A stretch of DNA of 64,000 nucleotides, from the NCBI RefSeq assembly GCF_020297365.1, contig NZ_JAIXIG010000004.1:96758-160757 (forward strand). Reading direction: 5' to 3'. Each line of letters opens with the position of its first letter. The stretch's first letter is position 1. The position numbers were made by a program, and so were the translations under genes. The stretch comes from Curtobacterium oceanosedimentum (GTDB lineage: Bacteria; Actinomycetota; Actinomycetes; Actinomycetales; Microbacteriaceae). The notes beneath the pieces were generated by a model that saw nothing but the letters and a program-made list of their open reading frames with translations, was not told the origin of the DNA and ran no database searches. Of this stretch, positions 51,523-60,477 are shown piece by piece.

Positions 51523-52328
51523 CCGGCGAGGGTACCGCCGTCGGTGACCGTCGCGCGGAACGAACGGACCAGCGCTGCGCCGGGCTGCACGACGGCGGGG
51601 GAGTCCCACGCCACGGCCGACCCGATCGCGGGGTACTCCTCGGCGCGGACGAACCAGGGGTCGTCGTGGTCGACGGCCTCGATCCGGATCGTCGCCGGGG
51701 CATCGCCGAACTCCGCCGACCAGGTGATCCAGGGCGCGACCGACCCGTGCACGGCGGCCTCGCCCTCGGCGTCGGCGGTCCGGACGACGATCCCGGTGCA
51801 CTCGGGGAACCGCCAGAAGAAGCCGCCGTACCCCGCTCCGACCCGGCCGTTGCTGCCCGGACCCCCAAGGCGCACCGCGGTGTCGCCCGAGGTGCGGAAC
51901 GATGACGACCAGGACAGCTCCCACCCGCCGGCGACCGCGCGCCACCGCAGGGCGCGGTCCTCACGCAGGACCACCGCGCGGTCCGGGCCCAGCCAGACGA
52001 GCGCCTCGGCGGACGTCGTGCCGTGCCGCTCGGCGTGCACGCCCTCGACCGAGCCGTGGTCGTCGCGCCGGACGTAGCCGAGCCCCTCGACGTAGGTCGG
52101 GCCGCCCCAGCAGTTCACGCCGTCGACGTCCGGGATCGCGACGCCGACGCCGCAGTGCCAGTCGTGGTCGGTCGGGTGGTGCGCGCTGACGACGGTGCCG
52201 GCGAGCGTCCGGACCGGGTGCAGGTACGGCCGAGGGGACGACGTCGCGGCCGAGCCGGATCCGTCACGCCCGACGGCGACCTCGACGCCGTCCACCACGA
52301 GTGCGCGTGTGCCGTCGTCGGTGCTCAC
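51519..52328 (-). CDS. PmoA-like (DUF6807) family protein
   Basis: A 269-residue protein of the family named after methane oxygenase PmoA but found mainly with sugar-catabolic genes. Recognisable stretches are RPYLHPVRTLAG, HPTDHDWHCGVGVAIPDV and NCWGGPTYV, followed by a beta-rich half with GGFFWRFPE. The fold is probably a galactose-mutarotase-like sandwich acting on a sugar. GTG start at 52328. It is 10 nt downstream of a methyltransferase gene on the same strand. Confidence 0.75.
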   Translation of the reverse strand: MSTDDGTRALVVDGVEVAVGRDGSGSAATSSPRPYLHPVRTLAGTVVSAHHPTDHDWHCGVGVAIPDVDGVNCWGGPTYVEGLGYVRRDDHGSVEGVHAERHGTTSAEALVWLGPDRAVVLREDRALRWRAVAGGWELSWSSSFRTSGDTAVRLGGPGSNGRVGAGYGGFFWRFPECTGIVVRTADAEGEAAVHGSVAPWITWSAEFGDAPATIRIEAVDHDDPWFVRAEEYPAIGSAVAWDSPAVVQPGAALVRSFRATVTDGGTLAG

Positions 52329-52338
52329 GCCACCGACG

Positions 52339-53022
52339 CTACCCGCGCGTCAGTCGGGCGAGCACGACGCTGTCGAGCACCTCGTGCGGGTCACCCTCCG
52401 GCGTGGTCGCGGTGCGCGGCCGGACCTCGGCGACCAGCACGTCCCACCGGTCGTCGAGCTGCAGGGCCGCGAGGTCGTCGACGGGCGAGGGGAAGCGGTA
52501 CTCGAGGAGCTCCGGCGGCAGGTCGTCGTGCGGGGGTGCGGCGTGCGCTGTGACGAGCAGGTGCCCACCGGCGGCGACGAACCCCGCTGCCCGGTGCAGG
52601 ATGTCGGCTCGCGGGATCGCCACCGGCCACGACTGCAGGAACGACGCCGTCACCAGGTCGAACCGCGCGGCGGTCTCCCACTGTGCGAGGTCCGCGGCGA
52701 CGAACGCCGTCCGGTCCTCCACCCCGGCGGCGACAGCGGCCCGCGAACCACGCTCGAGCGCCGTCACGGACAGGTCGATCCCCGTCACGTCCCACCCCTG
52801 TTCGGCGAGCCACACCACGTCGCCACCCTCGCCGCAGCCGAGGTCGAGCGCCCGCCCCACCGGCAGCCCCCACGTCACCGAGGCGAGCACGGCGTTCACC
52901 CGCCCGGACCAGATGCCGTCGCGCTCGGCGTAGCGGGCCTCCCACCACTCGCGAGCGGACGGTGCGGAGGTGGGGTCGGTGGCGGCGGCTCCGGCGGCCG
53001 TCCCGTCGTGATGGGTGTGCAT
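52339..53022 (-). CDS. SAM-dependent class I methyltransferase
   Basis: A 227-residue methyltransferase. The SAM-binding motif I is ALDLGCGEGGDVVWLA, with acidic motif II VTGIDLSVTAL and post-motif FDLVTASFLQSWP. The arrangement and the opening WWEARYAERDGIW resemble thiopurine or tellurite-type (TehB-like) methyltransferases. The ATG at 53022 has a GGAG site. It leads a short operon with the PmoA-like and TPR-like genes; no common pathway is evident. Confidence 0.83.
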   Translation of the reverse strand: MHTHHDGTAAGAAATDPTSAPSAREWWEARYAERDGIWSGRVNAVLASVTWGLPVGRALDLGCGEGGDVVWLAEQGWDVTGIDLSVTALERGSRAAVAAGVEDRTAFVAADLAQWETAARFDLVTASFLQSWPVAIPRADILHRAAGFVAAGGHLLVTAHAAPPHDDLPPELLEYRFPSPVDDLAALQLDDRWDVLVAEVRPRTATTPEGDPHEVLDSVVLARLTRG

Positions 53023-53130
53023 GCACGTACTCCAGCGCACCTGCCGAGCCGCACCCAAGCGCTGTTGCCGACCCGGCAACACCGCACCGTGCGGGGCACG
53101 CGCGATCCGTGCCTCCCGTCCGGCCGGATC

Positions 53131-53181
53131 GTGAGCAGAAGGTGTCGGGTCGCCTCGACGGACCCGACCATTCCTGCTCAC
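53131..53181. terminator. Long imperfect hairpin between methyltransferase and FadR genes
   Basis: GTGAGCAG...GTCGGGTC pairs with GACCCGAC...CTGCTCAC around a 9-nt loop, with a few internal mismatches. A lone half of the window-wide repeat (GCCTCCCGTCCGG) precedes it at 53111. It lies 3' of the minus-strand FadR-type gene, so it probably terminates that gene. Confidence 0.6.
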
Positions 53182-53186
53182 GAAGC

Positions 53187-53247
53187 GCGCACGAGCGCGA
53201 GCACGCGCCCGCGCACGAGCGCGCCCGAGCCCGAGCGCACGCGCCCG
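53187..53247. repeat. GC-rich low-complexity repeat
   Basis: Overlapping GCGCACGAGCGCG and GAGCGCACGCGCCCGC motifs are repeated with variation just after the FadR-type stop. No ordered unit or spacer structure is seen. Confidence 0.6.
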
Positions 53248-53997
53248 CTACTCGTCGGCGGGCAGCGGCTCGGCGTGCTCGATGCGGGCGCTCGCCGTGG
53301 CCATGTGCGCGTCCATCGCGTGCTGCACGGCGGGCACGTCCCGCGCGCGCAGGGCCTCGAAGACGGCGCGGTGCTCGTGGAACGCGGCCTCGGTGGCCTG
53401 CCGGGTCTGCACGCGCCGCGCGACCCAGACGCTCAGCATGGAGCGCAGGCTCTGCAGCAGGTCCGCGAGCACGTCGTTGCCCGACGCCCGCGCCAGCAGG
53501 ACGTGGAACCGGACGTCGGCGTCGATGAACGCCTGCGGGTCGTCGAGCGTCGCCTCCTGCCGGACCAGGTACTCGCCGAGCTCGGTGACCTGCTCGTCGG
53601 TGGCGCGCTGAGCGGCGAGGATCGCGGCCGTGCGTTCCAGCGACGACCGGATCTCGAGCAGCTCGCGGGTCCGGTTCGACGCGAGCATGAGTCCCCACGA
53701 CAGGGTCGTCGGGAGCAGGTCCGAGGTCCCGCCCTGCAGGTAGGTCCCGGACCCGGGACGGATCTGCACGATGCCCAGGATCTCGAGCGCGGCGAGTGCC
53801 TCGCGGACGGCCGAGCGACCGACGCCCAGGCGCTCGGCCAGGATCCGCTCGGACGGCAGCCGGGACCCTGGTGCGAGCTCGCCGGCGGTGAGCAGTGAGA
53901 CGAGCTGCCGCGCGACGACCGACGCGGGCGAGCCGACCGGCACGGACTCCAGTTCGAGTCGGATGTTGAGCGGATCGTCCGGGCTGAACGCGGGCAT
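53248..53997 (-). CDS. FadR-type GntR regulator of the apionate operon
   Basis: A 249-residue regulator: winged helix GSRLPSERILAERLGVGRSAVREAL, then an FCD ligand domain with ADVRFHVLLARASGN, whose Asp and His bind metal and carboxylate effectors in this family. It is divergent from the MFS-led sugar-acid operon, and two palindromes based on TCAACCGGTTGA lie between. I infer repression relieved by D-apionate or an intermediate, since FCD proteins often bind organic acids. Confidence 0.85.
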   Translation of the reverse strand: MPAFSPDDPLNIRLELESVPVGSPASVVARQLVSLLTAGELAPGSRLPSERILAERLGVGRSAVREALAALEILGIVQIRPGSGTYLQGGTSDLLPTTLSWGLMLASNRTRELLEIRSSLERTAAILAAQRATDEQVTELGEYLVRQEATLDDPQAFIDADVRFHVLLARASGNDVLADLLQSLRSMLSVWVARRVQTRQATEAAFHEHRAVFEALRARDVPAVQHAMDAHMATASARIEHAEPLPADE

Positions 53998-54016
53998 GCA
54001 GTGAGCGTACCGGTCG

Positions 54017-54030
54017 GTCAACCGGTTGCC
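54017..54030. promoter_or_regulatory. FadR-type operator, imperfect copy
   Basis: GTCAACCGGTTGCC lies 20 nt before the regulator start and matches the downstream perfect palindrome at 12 of 14 bases. It suits autoregulation. Confidence 0.6.
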
Positions 54031-54081
54031 GTCGGAGCGGTTCCTGCGCTGCGTGTGGCACGGACGCAGATCTGCTTTTTG

Positions 54082-54120
54082 GTCAACCGGTTGACAAGTC
54101 CGCCGGCGGCGGACCACACT
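54082..54120 (+). promoter_or_regulatory. FadR-type operator, perfect copy, with operon promoter
   Basis: The perfect 14-bp palindrome GTCAACCGGTTGAC (54082-54095) contains most of a consensus -35 TTGACA (54091-54096). A weak -10, CACACT, lies at 54115. Binding here would block the operon promoter. Confidence 0.72.
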
Positions 54121-54227
54121 GGACCAGGCGCACCGATGCGCCCGCTCCCGATCCGCGCGCACCGCGGACGAACCCGACGCAGACGCCGGGGCCGGAGTCG
54201 GACCACCCCCACCGAGCAGGAGTCATC

Positions 54228-55625
54228 GTGGACATCCCCGCCACGCGAGGCATCCCCACCTCGGTCGTCGAGAAGACGGCCATCCGCAAGATCGCGATCC
54301 GCATCGTGCCGTTCGTGGCACTGATGTTCTTCATCAACTTCCTCGACCGCACCGCGATCTCCTTCGCCGCCCCGAACGGCATGGAGGCCGACCTCGGCCT
54401 GACCGCCGCCCAGTTCGGGTTCGCGTCCGGTGTGTTCTTCATCGGGTACCTCGTGCTCGAGGTGCCGTCCAACCTCGCCCTGCACAAGTTCGGTGCCCGT
54501 GTCTGGCTCGCCCGCATCATGATCACGTGGGGCATCGTGTCGCTACTCTTCACGTGGGTGCAGAACTACCCGCAGCTCGTCGGACTGCGCTTCCTGCTCG
54601 GCGTCGCCGAGGCCGGGTTCTTCCCCGGCGCGATCCTGTTCCTGTCGACGTGGGTCCCGGCCCGCCACCGCGGCAAGATGCTCGCACTGTTCTACCTGGC
54701 CCAGCCGCTCACGAGCGTCATCGGCTCCCCGCTCGCCGGGTGGCTGATGACCCACGAGGGCATGCTCGGCGGGCTCGCCGGTTGGCGCTTCATGTTCCTC
54801 TGCGTCTCGATCCCGGCGATCGTCGTCGGCGTCCTGTGCCTCTTCGTGCTCAAGGACAAGCCGTCGCAGGCGAAGTGGCTCGACGAGGACGAGAAGACCT
54901 GGCTCGAGGGCGCACTGGCGGCCGAGAACAAGGAGAAGGCCGGTCACGGCAAGGGCGGCCTGCGCGCAGCCTTCGGATCCGGACGCGTCTGGATGCTCGC
55001 CGCCGTCTACTTCGGGTTCATCTACGGCCTCTACGCGCTCAGCTTCTTCCTGCCGACGATCATCGACGGCTTCCAGGAGCAGTTCGGCACCACCTTCGAC
55101 CTGTTCCAGAGGGGCCTCATCACGGCCATCCCCTACGTGCCGGCCGCGGTCGTCCTGTACTTCTGGTCGCGTGATGCCTTCCGTCGCGGTGTCCGGGTCT
55201 GGCACATCGCCGTCCCCGCCCTGGTCGGCGGCCTGAGCATCCCGGTGGCGCTGTACATGAACAGCCCCGCCGCCACCGTCGCCGTCATCGCGATCACCGC
55301 GTGCGCCATCTTCGCCGCACTGCCGAACTTCTGGACGGTGCCGACGCAGTTCCTGACCGGTGCCGCCGCGGCAGCCGGCGTCGCCCTCATCAACACCGTG
55401 GGCAACCTCGGCGGGTTCGCAGCCCCGTACATCACGGGTGCGGTGAGCGAGTGGACCGGCGGGTACCAGGTGCCGATGTTCATCGTCGGGTTCTTCATGG
55501 TGCTGTCGAGCGTGCTGATGTTCGTGCTCGGCCGGAACACCAAGCGCAACGAAGCAGCCGCCGCCGCGACCGTCGCCGCAGCCACGGACGGGCCCACCGC
55601 CGTCGCGAAGGAGGCCGGCGCGTGA
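54228..55625 (+). CDS. MFS anion:cation symporter-like permease
   Basis: A 465-residue transporter with 12 predicted helices, of the ACS group that imports organic acids such as phthalate, tartrate or hexuronates. It opens RIVPFVALMFFINFLDRTAISFA, followed by GVAEAGFFPGAILFLSTWVPARHRGK. GTG 54228 has GCAGGAG upstream. It is first in an operon for a sugar acid, so D-apionate is the likely cargo. The stop overlaps the kinase start (GTGA). Confidence 0.85.
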   Translation: MDIPATRGIPTSVVEKTAIRKIAIRIVPFVALMFFINFLDRTAISFAAPNGMEADLGLTAAQFGFASGVFFIGYLVLEVPSNLALHKFGARVWLARIMITWGIVSLLFTWVQNYPQLVGLRFLLGVAEAGFFPGAILFLSTWVPARHRGKMLALFYLAQPLTSVIGSPLAGWLMTHEGMLGGLAGWRFMFLCVSIPAIVVGVLCLFVLKDKPSQAKWLDEDEKTWLEGALAAENKEKAGHGKGGLRAAFGSGRVWMLAAVYFGFIYGLYALSFFLPTIIDGFQEQFGTTFDLFQRGLITAIPYVPAAVVLYFWSRDAFRRGVRVWHIAVPALVGGLSIPVALYMNSPAATVAVIAITACAIFAALPNFWTVPTQFLTGAAAAAGVALINTVGNLGGFAAPYITGAVSEWTGGYQVPMFIVGFFMVLSSVLMFVLGRNTKRNEAAAAATVAAATDGPTAVAKEAGA

Positions 55626-57352
55626 CCCGCCTGTTCAACGACCCCGCCGACTTCGCGGACGAGATGGTCGACGGCTTCGTCGCCGCGAACCGCGGCCGCG
55701 TGCGCCGGGTGCACGGCGGCGTCGCCCGCTCGACCACCAGCCCCGAGGGGACCGTCGCGGTCGTCGTCGGCGGCGGTTCCGGCCACTACCCGGCCTTCGG
55801 CGGACTCGTCGGTCACGGGCTGGCCGCGGGCGCGGCGATGGGCAACCTGTTTGCGAGCCCGAGCGCCCAGCAGGTCACCGCGGTCGCGAAGGCGTCCGAC
55901 CACGGGGGCGGCGTGCTGCTGAGCTACGGCAACTACGCCGGCGACGTGCTCAACTTCGACGCCGCCGCACGCGGACTGGCCGACAGCGGGATCGAGGTCC
56001 GCACGGTCCGCGTGACCGACGACGTCGCGAGCGCCCCGAGCAGCGAGGTCCACAAGCGTCGTGGCATCGCGGGGGACCTCTGCGTCTTCAAGGTCGCCGG
56101 TGCCGCCGCGGAACGCGGTGACGACCTCGACGCGGTCGCCGCGATCGCGACCCGGGCCAACGACCGCACGCGCAGCTTCGGTGTCGCGTTCTCGGGGTGC
56201 TCCCTGCCCGGTGCCGACGAGCCGCTGTTCACCGTTCCCGAGGGTCGCATGGCCGTCGGCATGGGCATCCACGGCGAACGCGGCATCGCCGAGGCCGACG
56301 TCCCGACCGCCGACGGTCTCGCCGACCTGCTCGTCGGCAAGCTGCTCACCGAACTGCCGTCCGACGTGGCTGCGACGGGCACGACGGCGCAGCGCGTCGT
56401 CCCGATCCTCAACGGCCTCGGCTCGGTCAAGTACGAGGAGCTCTTCGTCGTCTTCGGCGCCGTCCAGCGCAGGCTGTCCGACGCCGGCATCGTCGTCGTC
56501 GAGCCCGAGGTCGGCGAACTCGTCACCAGCTTCGACATGGCGGGCGTCTCGCTCACCCTGTTCTGGCTCGACGACGAACTCGAGCAGCTCTGGGCCGCCC
56601 CCGCCGACGCCCCCGCGTACCGCAAGGGCGGCGCCGTCCCGCAGCAGCCGGTCCCGGTCGAGGTGCTCGAAGCCGGTGCGGTCGTACCGGTGACGCCCGG
56701 CACCGAGGAGTCCCGGGCCTCGGCCGCCCGTGTCGCGAGCGCCATCGCCGCGATCCGCGCGACCATCGACGACCACGCCGACGAGCTCGGCCGCATCGAC
56801 GCCGTCGCCGGTGACGGCGACCACGGCATCGGCATGCAGCGCGGTTCCACCGCCGCCGACCGTGCGGCGCAGGACGCCGCCGCCCGTGGCGCCGGTGCCG
56901 GTTCGGTCCTCGCGATCGCCGGAGATGCCTGGTCCGACAAGGCCGGAGGCACGTCCGGTGCGATCTGGGGTGCCGCCCTGGAGGCACTGGGTCGCGTCCT
57001 CGGGGACGACTCCCGTCCGACACCTGCCACCGTCCAGAGCGCGGTGCAGGCCGCCGCCGAGGCCGTCCTGGCGTTCGGGGCCGTCCCCGGCGACAAGACC
57101 ATGGTCGACGCACTCGTGCCGTTCGACCAGGTCTTCTCCGCCCGGGTCGACGCCGGCGACGAGCTCGTCGACGCCTGGTCGGCCGCCTCGGCCGCAGCAC
57201 AGACCGCGGCGGACGCCACGGCCGACCTGTTGCCGCGGATGGGCCGCGCCCGCACCCACGGCGAGGACGCCGTCGGCACTCCGGACGCCGGCGCGGTCTC
57301 CTTCGCGCTCATCACCGCCGCGGTCCTGGCGACCATCGTCGTCTCCGACTGA
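55622..57352 (+). CDS. lerK: DhaK-DhaL fusion kinase, probable L-erythrulose kinase
   Basis: A 576-residue ATP-dependent dihydroxyacetone-kinase-family enzyme. The DhaK domain holds [14 protein letters not shown] and GMGIHGERG, whose His binds the ketose covalently. The DhaL ATP-binding domain has GDGDHGIGM and [10 protein letters not shown]. Single-chain DhaKL is usual for ATP-using members. Next to RpiB-like and TPI-like isomerases it matches the LerK or DerK tetrulose kinases described in mycobacterial tetritol pathways. I favour L-erythrulose because of the upstream acid steps encoded downstream. Glycerone kinase is the alternative. Confidence 0.78.
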   Translation: MTRLFNDPADFADEMVDGFVAANRGRVRRVHGGVARSTTSPEGTVAVVVGGGSGHYPAFGGLVGHGLAAGAAMGNLFASPSAQQVTAVAKASDHGGGVLLSYGNYAGDVLNFDAAARGLADSGIEVRTVRVTDDVASAPSSEVHKRRGIAGDLCVFKVAGAAAERGDDLDAVAAIATRANDRTRSFGVAFSGCSLPGADEPLFTVPEGRMAVGMGIHGERGIAEADVPTADGLADLLVGKLLTELPSDVAATGTTAQRVVPILNGLGSVKYEELFVVFGAVQRRLSDAGIVVVEPEVGELVTSFDMAGVSLTLFWLDDELEQLWAAPADAPAYRKGGAVPQQPVPVEVLEAGAVVPVTPGTEESRASAARVASAIAAIRATIDDHADELGRIDAVAGDGDHGIGMQRGSTAADRAAQDAAARGAGAGSVLAIAGDAWSDKAGGTSGAIWGAALEALGRVLGDDSRPTPATVQSAVQAAAEAVLAFGAVPGDKTMVDALVPFDQVFSARVDAGDELVDAWSAASAAAQTAADATADLLPRMGRARTHGEDAVGTPDAGAVSFALITAAVLATIVVSD

Positions 57353-57378
57353 CCTCCACCACGAAAGGCACCACCCGC

Positions 57379-57864
57379 ATGAGTGAGCAGCAGTTCCGCA
57401 TCGTCGTCGGTTCGGACGACGCCGGCTTCGACCACAAGGAGGTCATCAAGGCCGACCTGGCGAAGGACCCCCGCGTGGCCTCCGTCGTCGACGTGGGCGT
57501 GGACGCCGACGGCCACACGGCCTACCCGCACGTCGCCGTCGATGCCGCACGGATGGTGGCGAACGGTGAGGCCGACCGGGCCATCCTGATCTGCGGCACC
57601 GGCCTCGGCGTCGCGATCGCAGCGAACAAGGTCCCCGGCATCCGCGCCGTGACCGCGCACGACTCGTTCTCGGTGGAGCGTTCGATCCTGTCGAACGACG
57701 CCCAGGTCCTCTGCATGGGCCAGCGCGTCGTCGGGATCGAGGTCGCACGTCGGATGGCGAAGGAGTGGCTCGGCTACACCTTCGACCCGTCGAGCGCGAG
57801 CGCCGAGAAGGTCCAGGCGATCTGCGCCTACGACGGCTCCGCCCCGGTCGGGACCGACGCCTGA
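57379..57864 (+). CDS. derI: RpiB/LacAB-family isomerase, probable D-erythrulose-4-phosphate isomerase
   Basis: A 161-residue sugar-phosphate isomerase. The active-site cysteine is in [37 protein letters not shown] is also conserved. An RpiB-like protein beside a DhaKL kinase and a TPI-like protein is the DerI-LerI set that turns L-erythrulose 1-phosphate into D-erythrose 4-phosphate. RBS GAAAGG precedes the ATG. The stop overlaps the next start (TGATG). Ribose-5-phosphate isomerase activity is an alternative. Confidence 0.78.
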   Translation: MSEQQFRIVVGSDDAGFDHKEVIKADLAKDPRVASVVDVGVDADGHTAYPHVAVDAARMVANGEADRAILICGTGLGVAIAANKVPGIRAVTAHDSFSVERSILSNDAQVLCMGQRVVGIEVARRMAKEWLGYTFDPSSASAEKVQAICAYDGSAPVGTDA

Positions 57865-58664
57865 TGTCCGCGACCACGGCGACCGCCCCCGTGACGATCG
57901 GGGTGTCGCTCAAGATGTACTTCTCCCACGCCCGCACGCTCGAGTGGGCAGCCGCCGTGGCCGACATCGCCCGGACGCACCCCGCCGTCCGGTCCGGCGC
58001 GGTCGAGCTCTTCGTGGTGCCGACGTTCCCGTCGCTCGTCCCGGTGCGTGCGGTGATCGGGGACGCCCCCGTGACGCTCGGCGCGCAGGACCTGGCGTGG
58101 GCGGACGGCGGCGCGTTCACCGGCGAGGTCTCCGGCGCGGAGCTCCGGGAGATCGGCGTCGACCTCGTCGAGATCGCACACGCCGAGCGACGCGGACTGT
58201 TCCACGAGACGGACGACGAGATCGCGGGGAAGGTGCACGCGGCGTTCCGCAACCGGCTGCGGCCGCTGATCTGCGTCGGCGAGACCGAGCGCGCCGCCGA
58301 CGGGGACCCCGCGGCCGCGGTGGCCGAGGTCACCGCGCAGCTCGACCGCTCCACCGCGACGGCCACCGCTGAAGGCATCGTCGGACCGGTCATCGTCGCC
58401 TACGAGCCGGTGTGGGCGATCGGTGCCCCGCAGCCCGCGCCCGACGAGCACATCGTCGCGGTCCTCGCAGGCATCGAGCAGCACCTGGCGACCCGTCCGG
58501 AGCTCGCCGGCTCCGTCGTGATCTACGGCGGCAGTGCCGGTCCGGGCCTGTTGACCCGGGGTGCCGGGCGCATCGGCGGCCTGTTCCTCGGTCGCTTCGC
58601 CCACGACCCCGAGGCGGTCCGGACGATCCTCGACGAGGCGCACGCCCTGGCGGTGCCCCGATGA
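57864..58664 (+). CDS. lerI: TPI-family isomerase, probable L-erythrulose-1-phosphate isomerase
   Basis: A 266-residue TIM-barrel enzyme with all triosephosphate-isomerase catalytic elements: Lys in VSLKMYF, His in EIAHAERR, Glu in VAYEPVWAIGA, and phosphate loop YGGSAGPG. A housekeeping TPI would normally sit with gap and pgk; here it is in a catabolic operon with a tetrulose kinase and an RpiB homologue. That supports LerI (L-erythrulose 1-phosphate to D-erythrulose 4-phosphate). It is coupled to neighbours on both sides. Confidence 0.78.
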   Translation: MSATTATAPVTIGVSLKMYFSHARTLEWAAAVADIARTHPAVRSGAVELFVVPTFPSLVPVRAVIGDAPVTLGAQDLAWADGGAFTGEVSGAELREIGVDLVEIAHAERRGLFHETDDEIAGKVHAAFRNRLRPLICVGETERAADGDPAAAVAEVTAQLDRSTATATAEGIVGPVIVAYEPVWAIGAPQPAPDEHIVAVLAGIEQHLATRPELAGSVVIYGGSAGPGLLTRGAGRIGGLFLGRFAHDPEAVRTILDEAHALAVPR

Positions 58665-59506
58665 CATCGCTGCTCGGCCTGTCCACCTACGCCTACTCGT
58701 GGCGCATGTCCGACCGCGTCCCGTCGCCGATGTCCCTCGACGACGCCCTGCGCGACGCCGCGGCCCACGACGGCGTCGACCTGTTCCAGATCTGCGACCA
58801 CCTGCCGTTCGACACCGCGACGGACGAGCGCCTGGCCACCGTCCGGTCCCTGGCCGGCGACCTCGGCCTCACGCTCGAGGCCGGCACCCGCGGCACGCGC
58901 CCCGAGCACCTCGCCCGGTACCTGCACGTCGCGCAGCGCCTCGGGGCGACGCTCGTCCGCTCGATGTGGAGTTCCGGCGACGACCTGCCCGACGTCGCCG
59001 AGACCGAACGGCGACTGCGGCAGGCGCTGCCCGCGTACGAGCAGGCCGGCGTGACTCTCGCGCTCGAGACCTACGAGGTTGTGCCGACCGCCGACCTCGT
59101 CGCCGTGGTCGAGCGCATCGACAGCCCGGCGCTCGGCATCTGCCTCGACCCGGCGAACACCGTCGCGAACCTCGAGCACCCGGACGACGTCGTCGCCAGG
59201 TGCGCCCCGCACACCCGGAACTGGCACGTCAAGGACTCCGCCTTCACCCGCTCGCCGGGCTGGGTCGGGTTCCAGTACACCGGCGTCGCGATCGGCACCG
59301 GGGTCCTCGACTACCGCGCCGTCCGCGCCGCGATCGAGCCCGACGCCCGTGGGATCAACCGCGTCATCGAGTTCTGGCTGCCCTGGCAGGACGAGCACGC
59401 CGGCGCGGAACCGCTGCCGGGCGAGACCCCCGCGCAGACCACCACCCGCATCGAAGCGGCGTGGACTGAACAGACCATCGAGTACATCAGGAGCAAGGAA
59501 TCATGA
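58661..59506 (+). CDS. oiaC: Xylose-isomerase-like TIM barrel, candidate 3-oxo-isoapionate decarboxylase
   Basis: A 281-residue AP-endonuclease-2/sugar isomerase-type TIM barrel. Probable metal ligands lie in TLALETYE, ICLDPANT, NWHVKDSA and RVIEFWLPW. In the apionate pathway a decarboxylase (OiaC) turns 3-oxo-isoapionate into L-erythrulose and CO2; this gene holds the matching place between the oxidoisomerase and the kinase. The role rests on context, as the fold alone also fits an epimerase. It overlaps both neighbours by 4 nt (ATGA). Confidence 0.65.
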   Translation: MTSLLGLSTYAYSWRMSDRVPSPMSLDDALRDAAAHDGVDLFQICDHLPFDTATDERLATVRSLAGDLGLTLEAGTRGTRPEHLARYLHVAQRLGATLVRSMWSSGDDLPDVAETERRLRQALPAYEQAGVTLALETYEVVPTADLVAVVERIDSPALGICLDPANTVANLEHPDDVVARCAPHTRNWHVKDSAFTRSPGWVGFQYTGVAIGTGVLDYRAVRAAIEPDARGINRVIEFWLPWQDEHAGAEPLPGETPAQTTTRIEAAWTEQTIEYIRSKES

Positions 59507-60420
59507 CCGACACCGTCACCACCACCCACACCGTCGCTGCCGGATCCGGTACGGCTGACGTCACCGTCGCCGTGATCGGTGCCGGCGGCAAGATGGGCAC
59601 CCGCGTCTCGGACAACTTCGCGAAGAGCGAGTACACCACGCTCTACAGCGAGGCGTCGCCCGCCGGCCAGGAGCGCATCCAGGCCCTCGGTCGCGAGATC
59701 ACCGACAGCCTCGACGCCGCGAAGGTCGCCGACGTCGTCATCCTCGCCGTGCCGGACGTCCTGCTCGGCACGATCTCCGAGCAGCTCGTCCCCGTCATGA
59801 AGTCGGGCGCGAGCATCCTCACGCTCGACCCCGCGGCCGCCTACGCCGGCCTGCTGGCGAAGCGCGAGGACATCCACTACGCCGTCGCGCACCCGTGCCA
59901 CCCGTCGGTGTTCCTCGAGCGCACCACCAAGGCCGAGTGGGACGACACCTTCGGTGGCATCGCCGCCCCGCAGGAGGTCATCGCAGCCTTCGACGCGTCG
60001 GAGTCACTCGGCGACGAGGGCGATCGCGCGAAGGCCGTCGCCGAAGCGGTCATCACCACCATGTACGCCCCGGTCATCCAGGTGCACTGGGTCACCGTGA
60101 AGCAGCTCGCCGTGCTCGAGCCGACCCTGGTCGAGACGATCGCCTGCATGATCGGCGACTTCCTCAACGACGCCCTCGAGGAGACCGTCACCGGCGTCGG
60201 CGTGCCCCGCGAAGCCGCTCGCGCCATGCTCTACGGCCACACCTGGATCGCGCTCACGAACGGCCTGCGCGGCTCGAACCCGTTCTCCGACGCCTGCCAC
60301 ATCGCGATGGGCTACGGCCGCGAGAAGCTCATCAAGGAGGACTGGAAGCAGGTCTTCGACGACAGCGAGCTCGACTCGGTCATCGCGAAGATGCTCAAGA
60401 TCGACGCCGTCCGCCGCTGA
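59503..60420 (+). CDS. apnO: ApnO-like NAD-dependent D-apionate oxidoisomerase
   Basis: A 305-residue dehydrogenase. The NAD motif VAVIGAGGKMGTRVS is followed by AVPDVLLGTISEQL, AHPCHPSVF and a helical C-terminal domain of the phosphogluconate-dehydrogenase C-terminal type (PDGH_C). This architecture is that of ApnO, which oxidises and rearranges D-apionate to 3-oxo-isoapionate. It ends the operon and is followed by a hairpin. The five neighbouring genes supply the other steps, so the assignment is good but not proven. Confidence 0.75.
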   Translation: MTDTVTTTHTVAAGSGTADVTVAVIGAGGKMGTRVSDNFAKSEYTTLYSEASPAGQERIQALGREITDSLDAAKVADVVILAVPDVLLGTISEQLVPVMKSGASILTLDPAAAYAGLLAKREDIHYAVAHPCHPSVFLERTTKAEWDDTFGGIAAPQEVIAAFDASESLGDEGDRAKAVAEAVITTMYAPVIQVHWVTVKQLAVLEPTLVETIACMIGDFLNDALEETVTGVGVPREAARAMLYGHTWIALTNGLRGSNPFSDACHIAMGYGREKLIKEDWKQVFDDSELDSVIAKMLKIDAVRR

Positions 60421-60441
60421 TCCCGGCTGGTCCCACGGACC

Positions 60442-60477
60442 GGAACGCTCCGCCGACCCCTTCCGGTGGGGCGTTCC
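60442..60477 (+). terminator. Terminator of the apionate operon
   Basis: GGAACGCTCCGCC pairs with GGTGGGGCGTTCC (two G-T wobbles) around a 10-nt loop, 21 nt after the apnO-like stop. Confidence 0.78.

Noticed and set aside
53187..53247. Possible small CRISPR-like array
   Set aside because: Motifs overlap and vary; there is no constant repeat with unique spacers and no cas gene.
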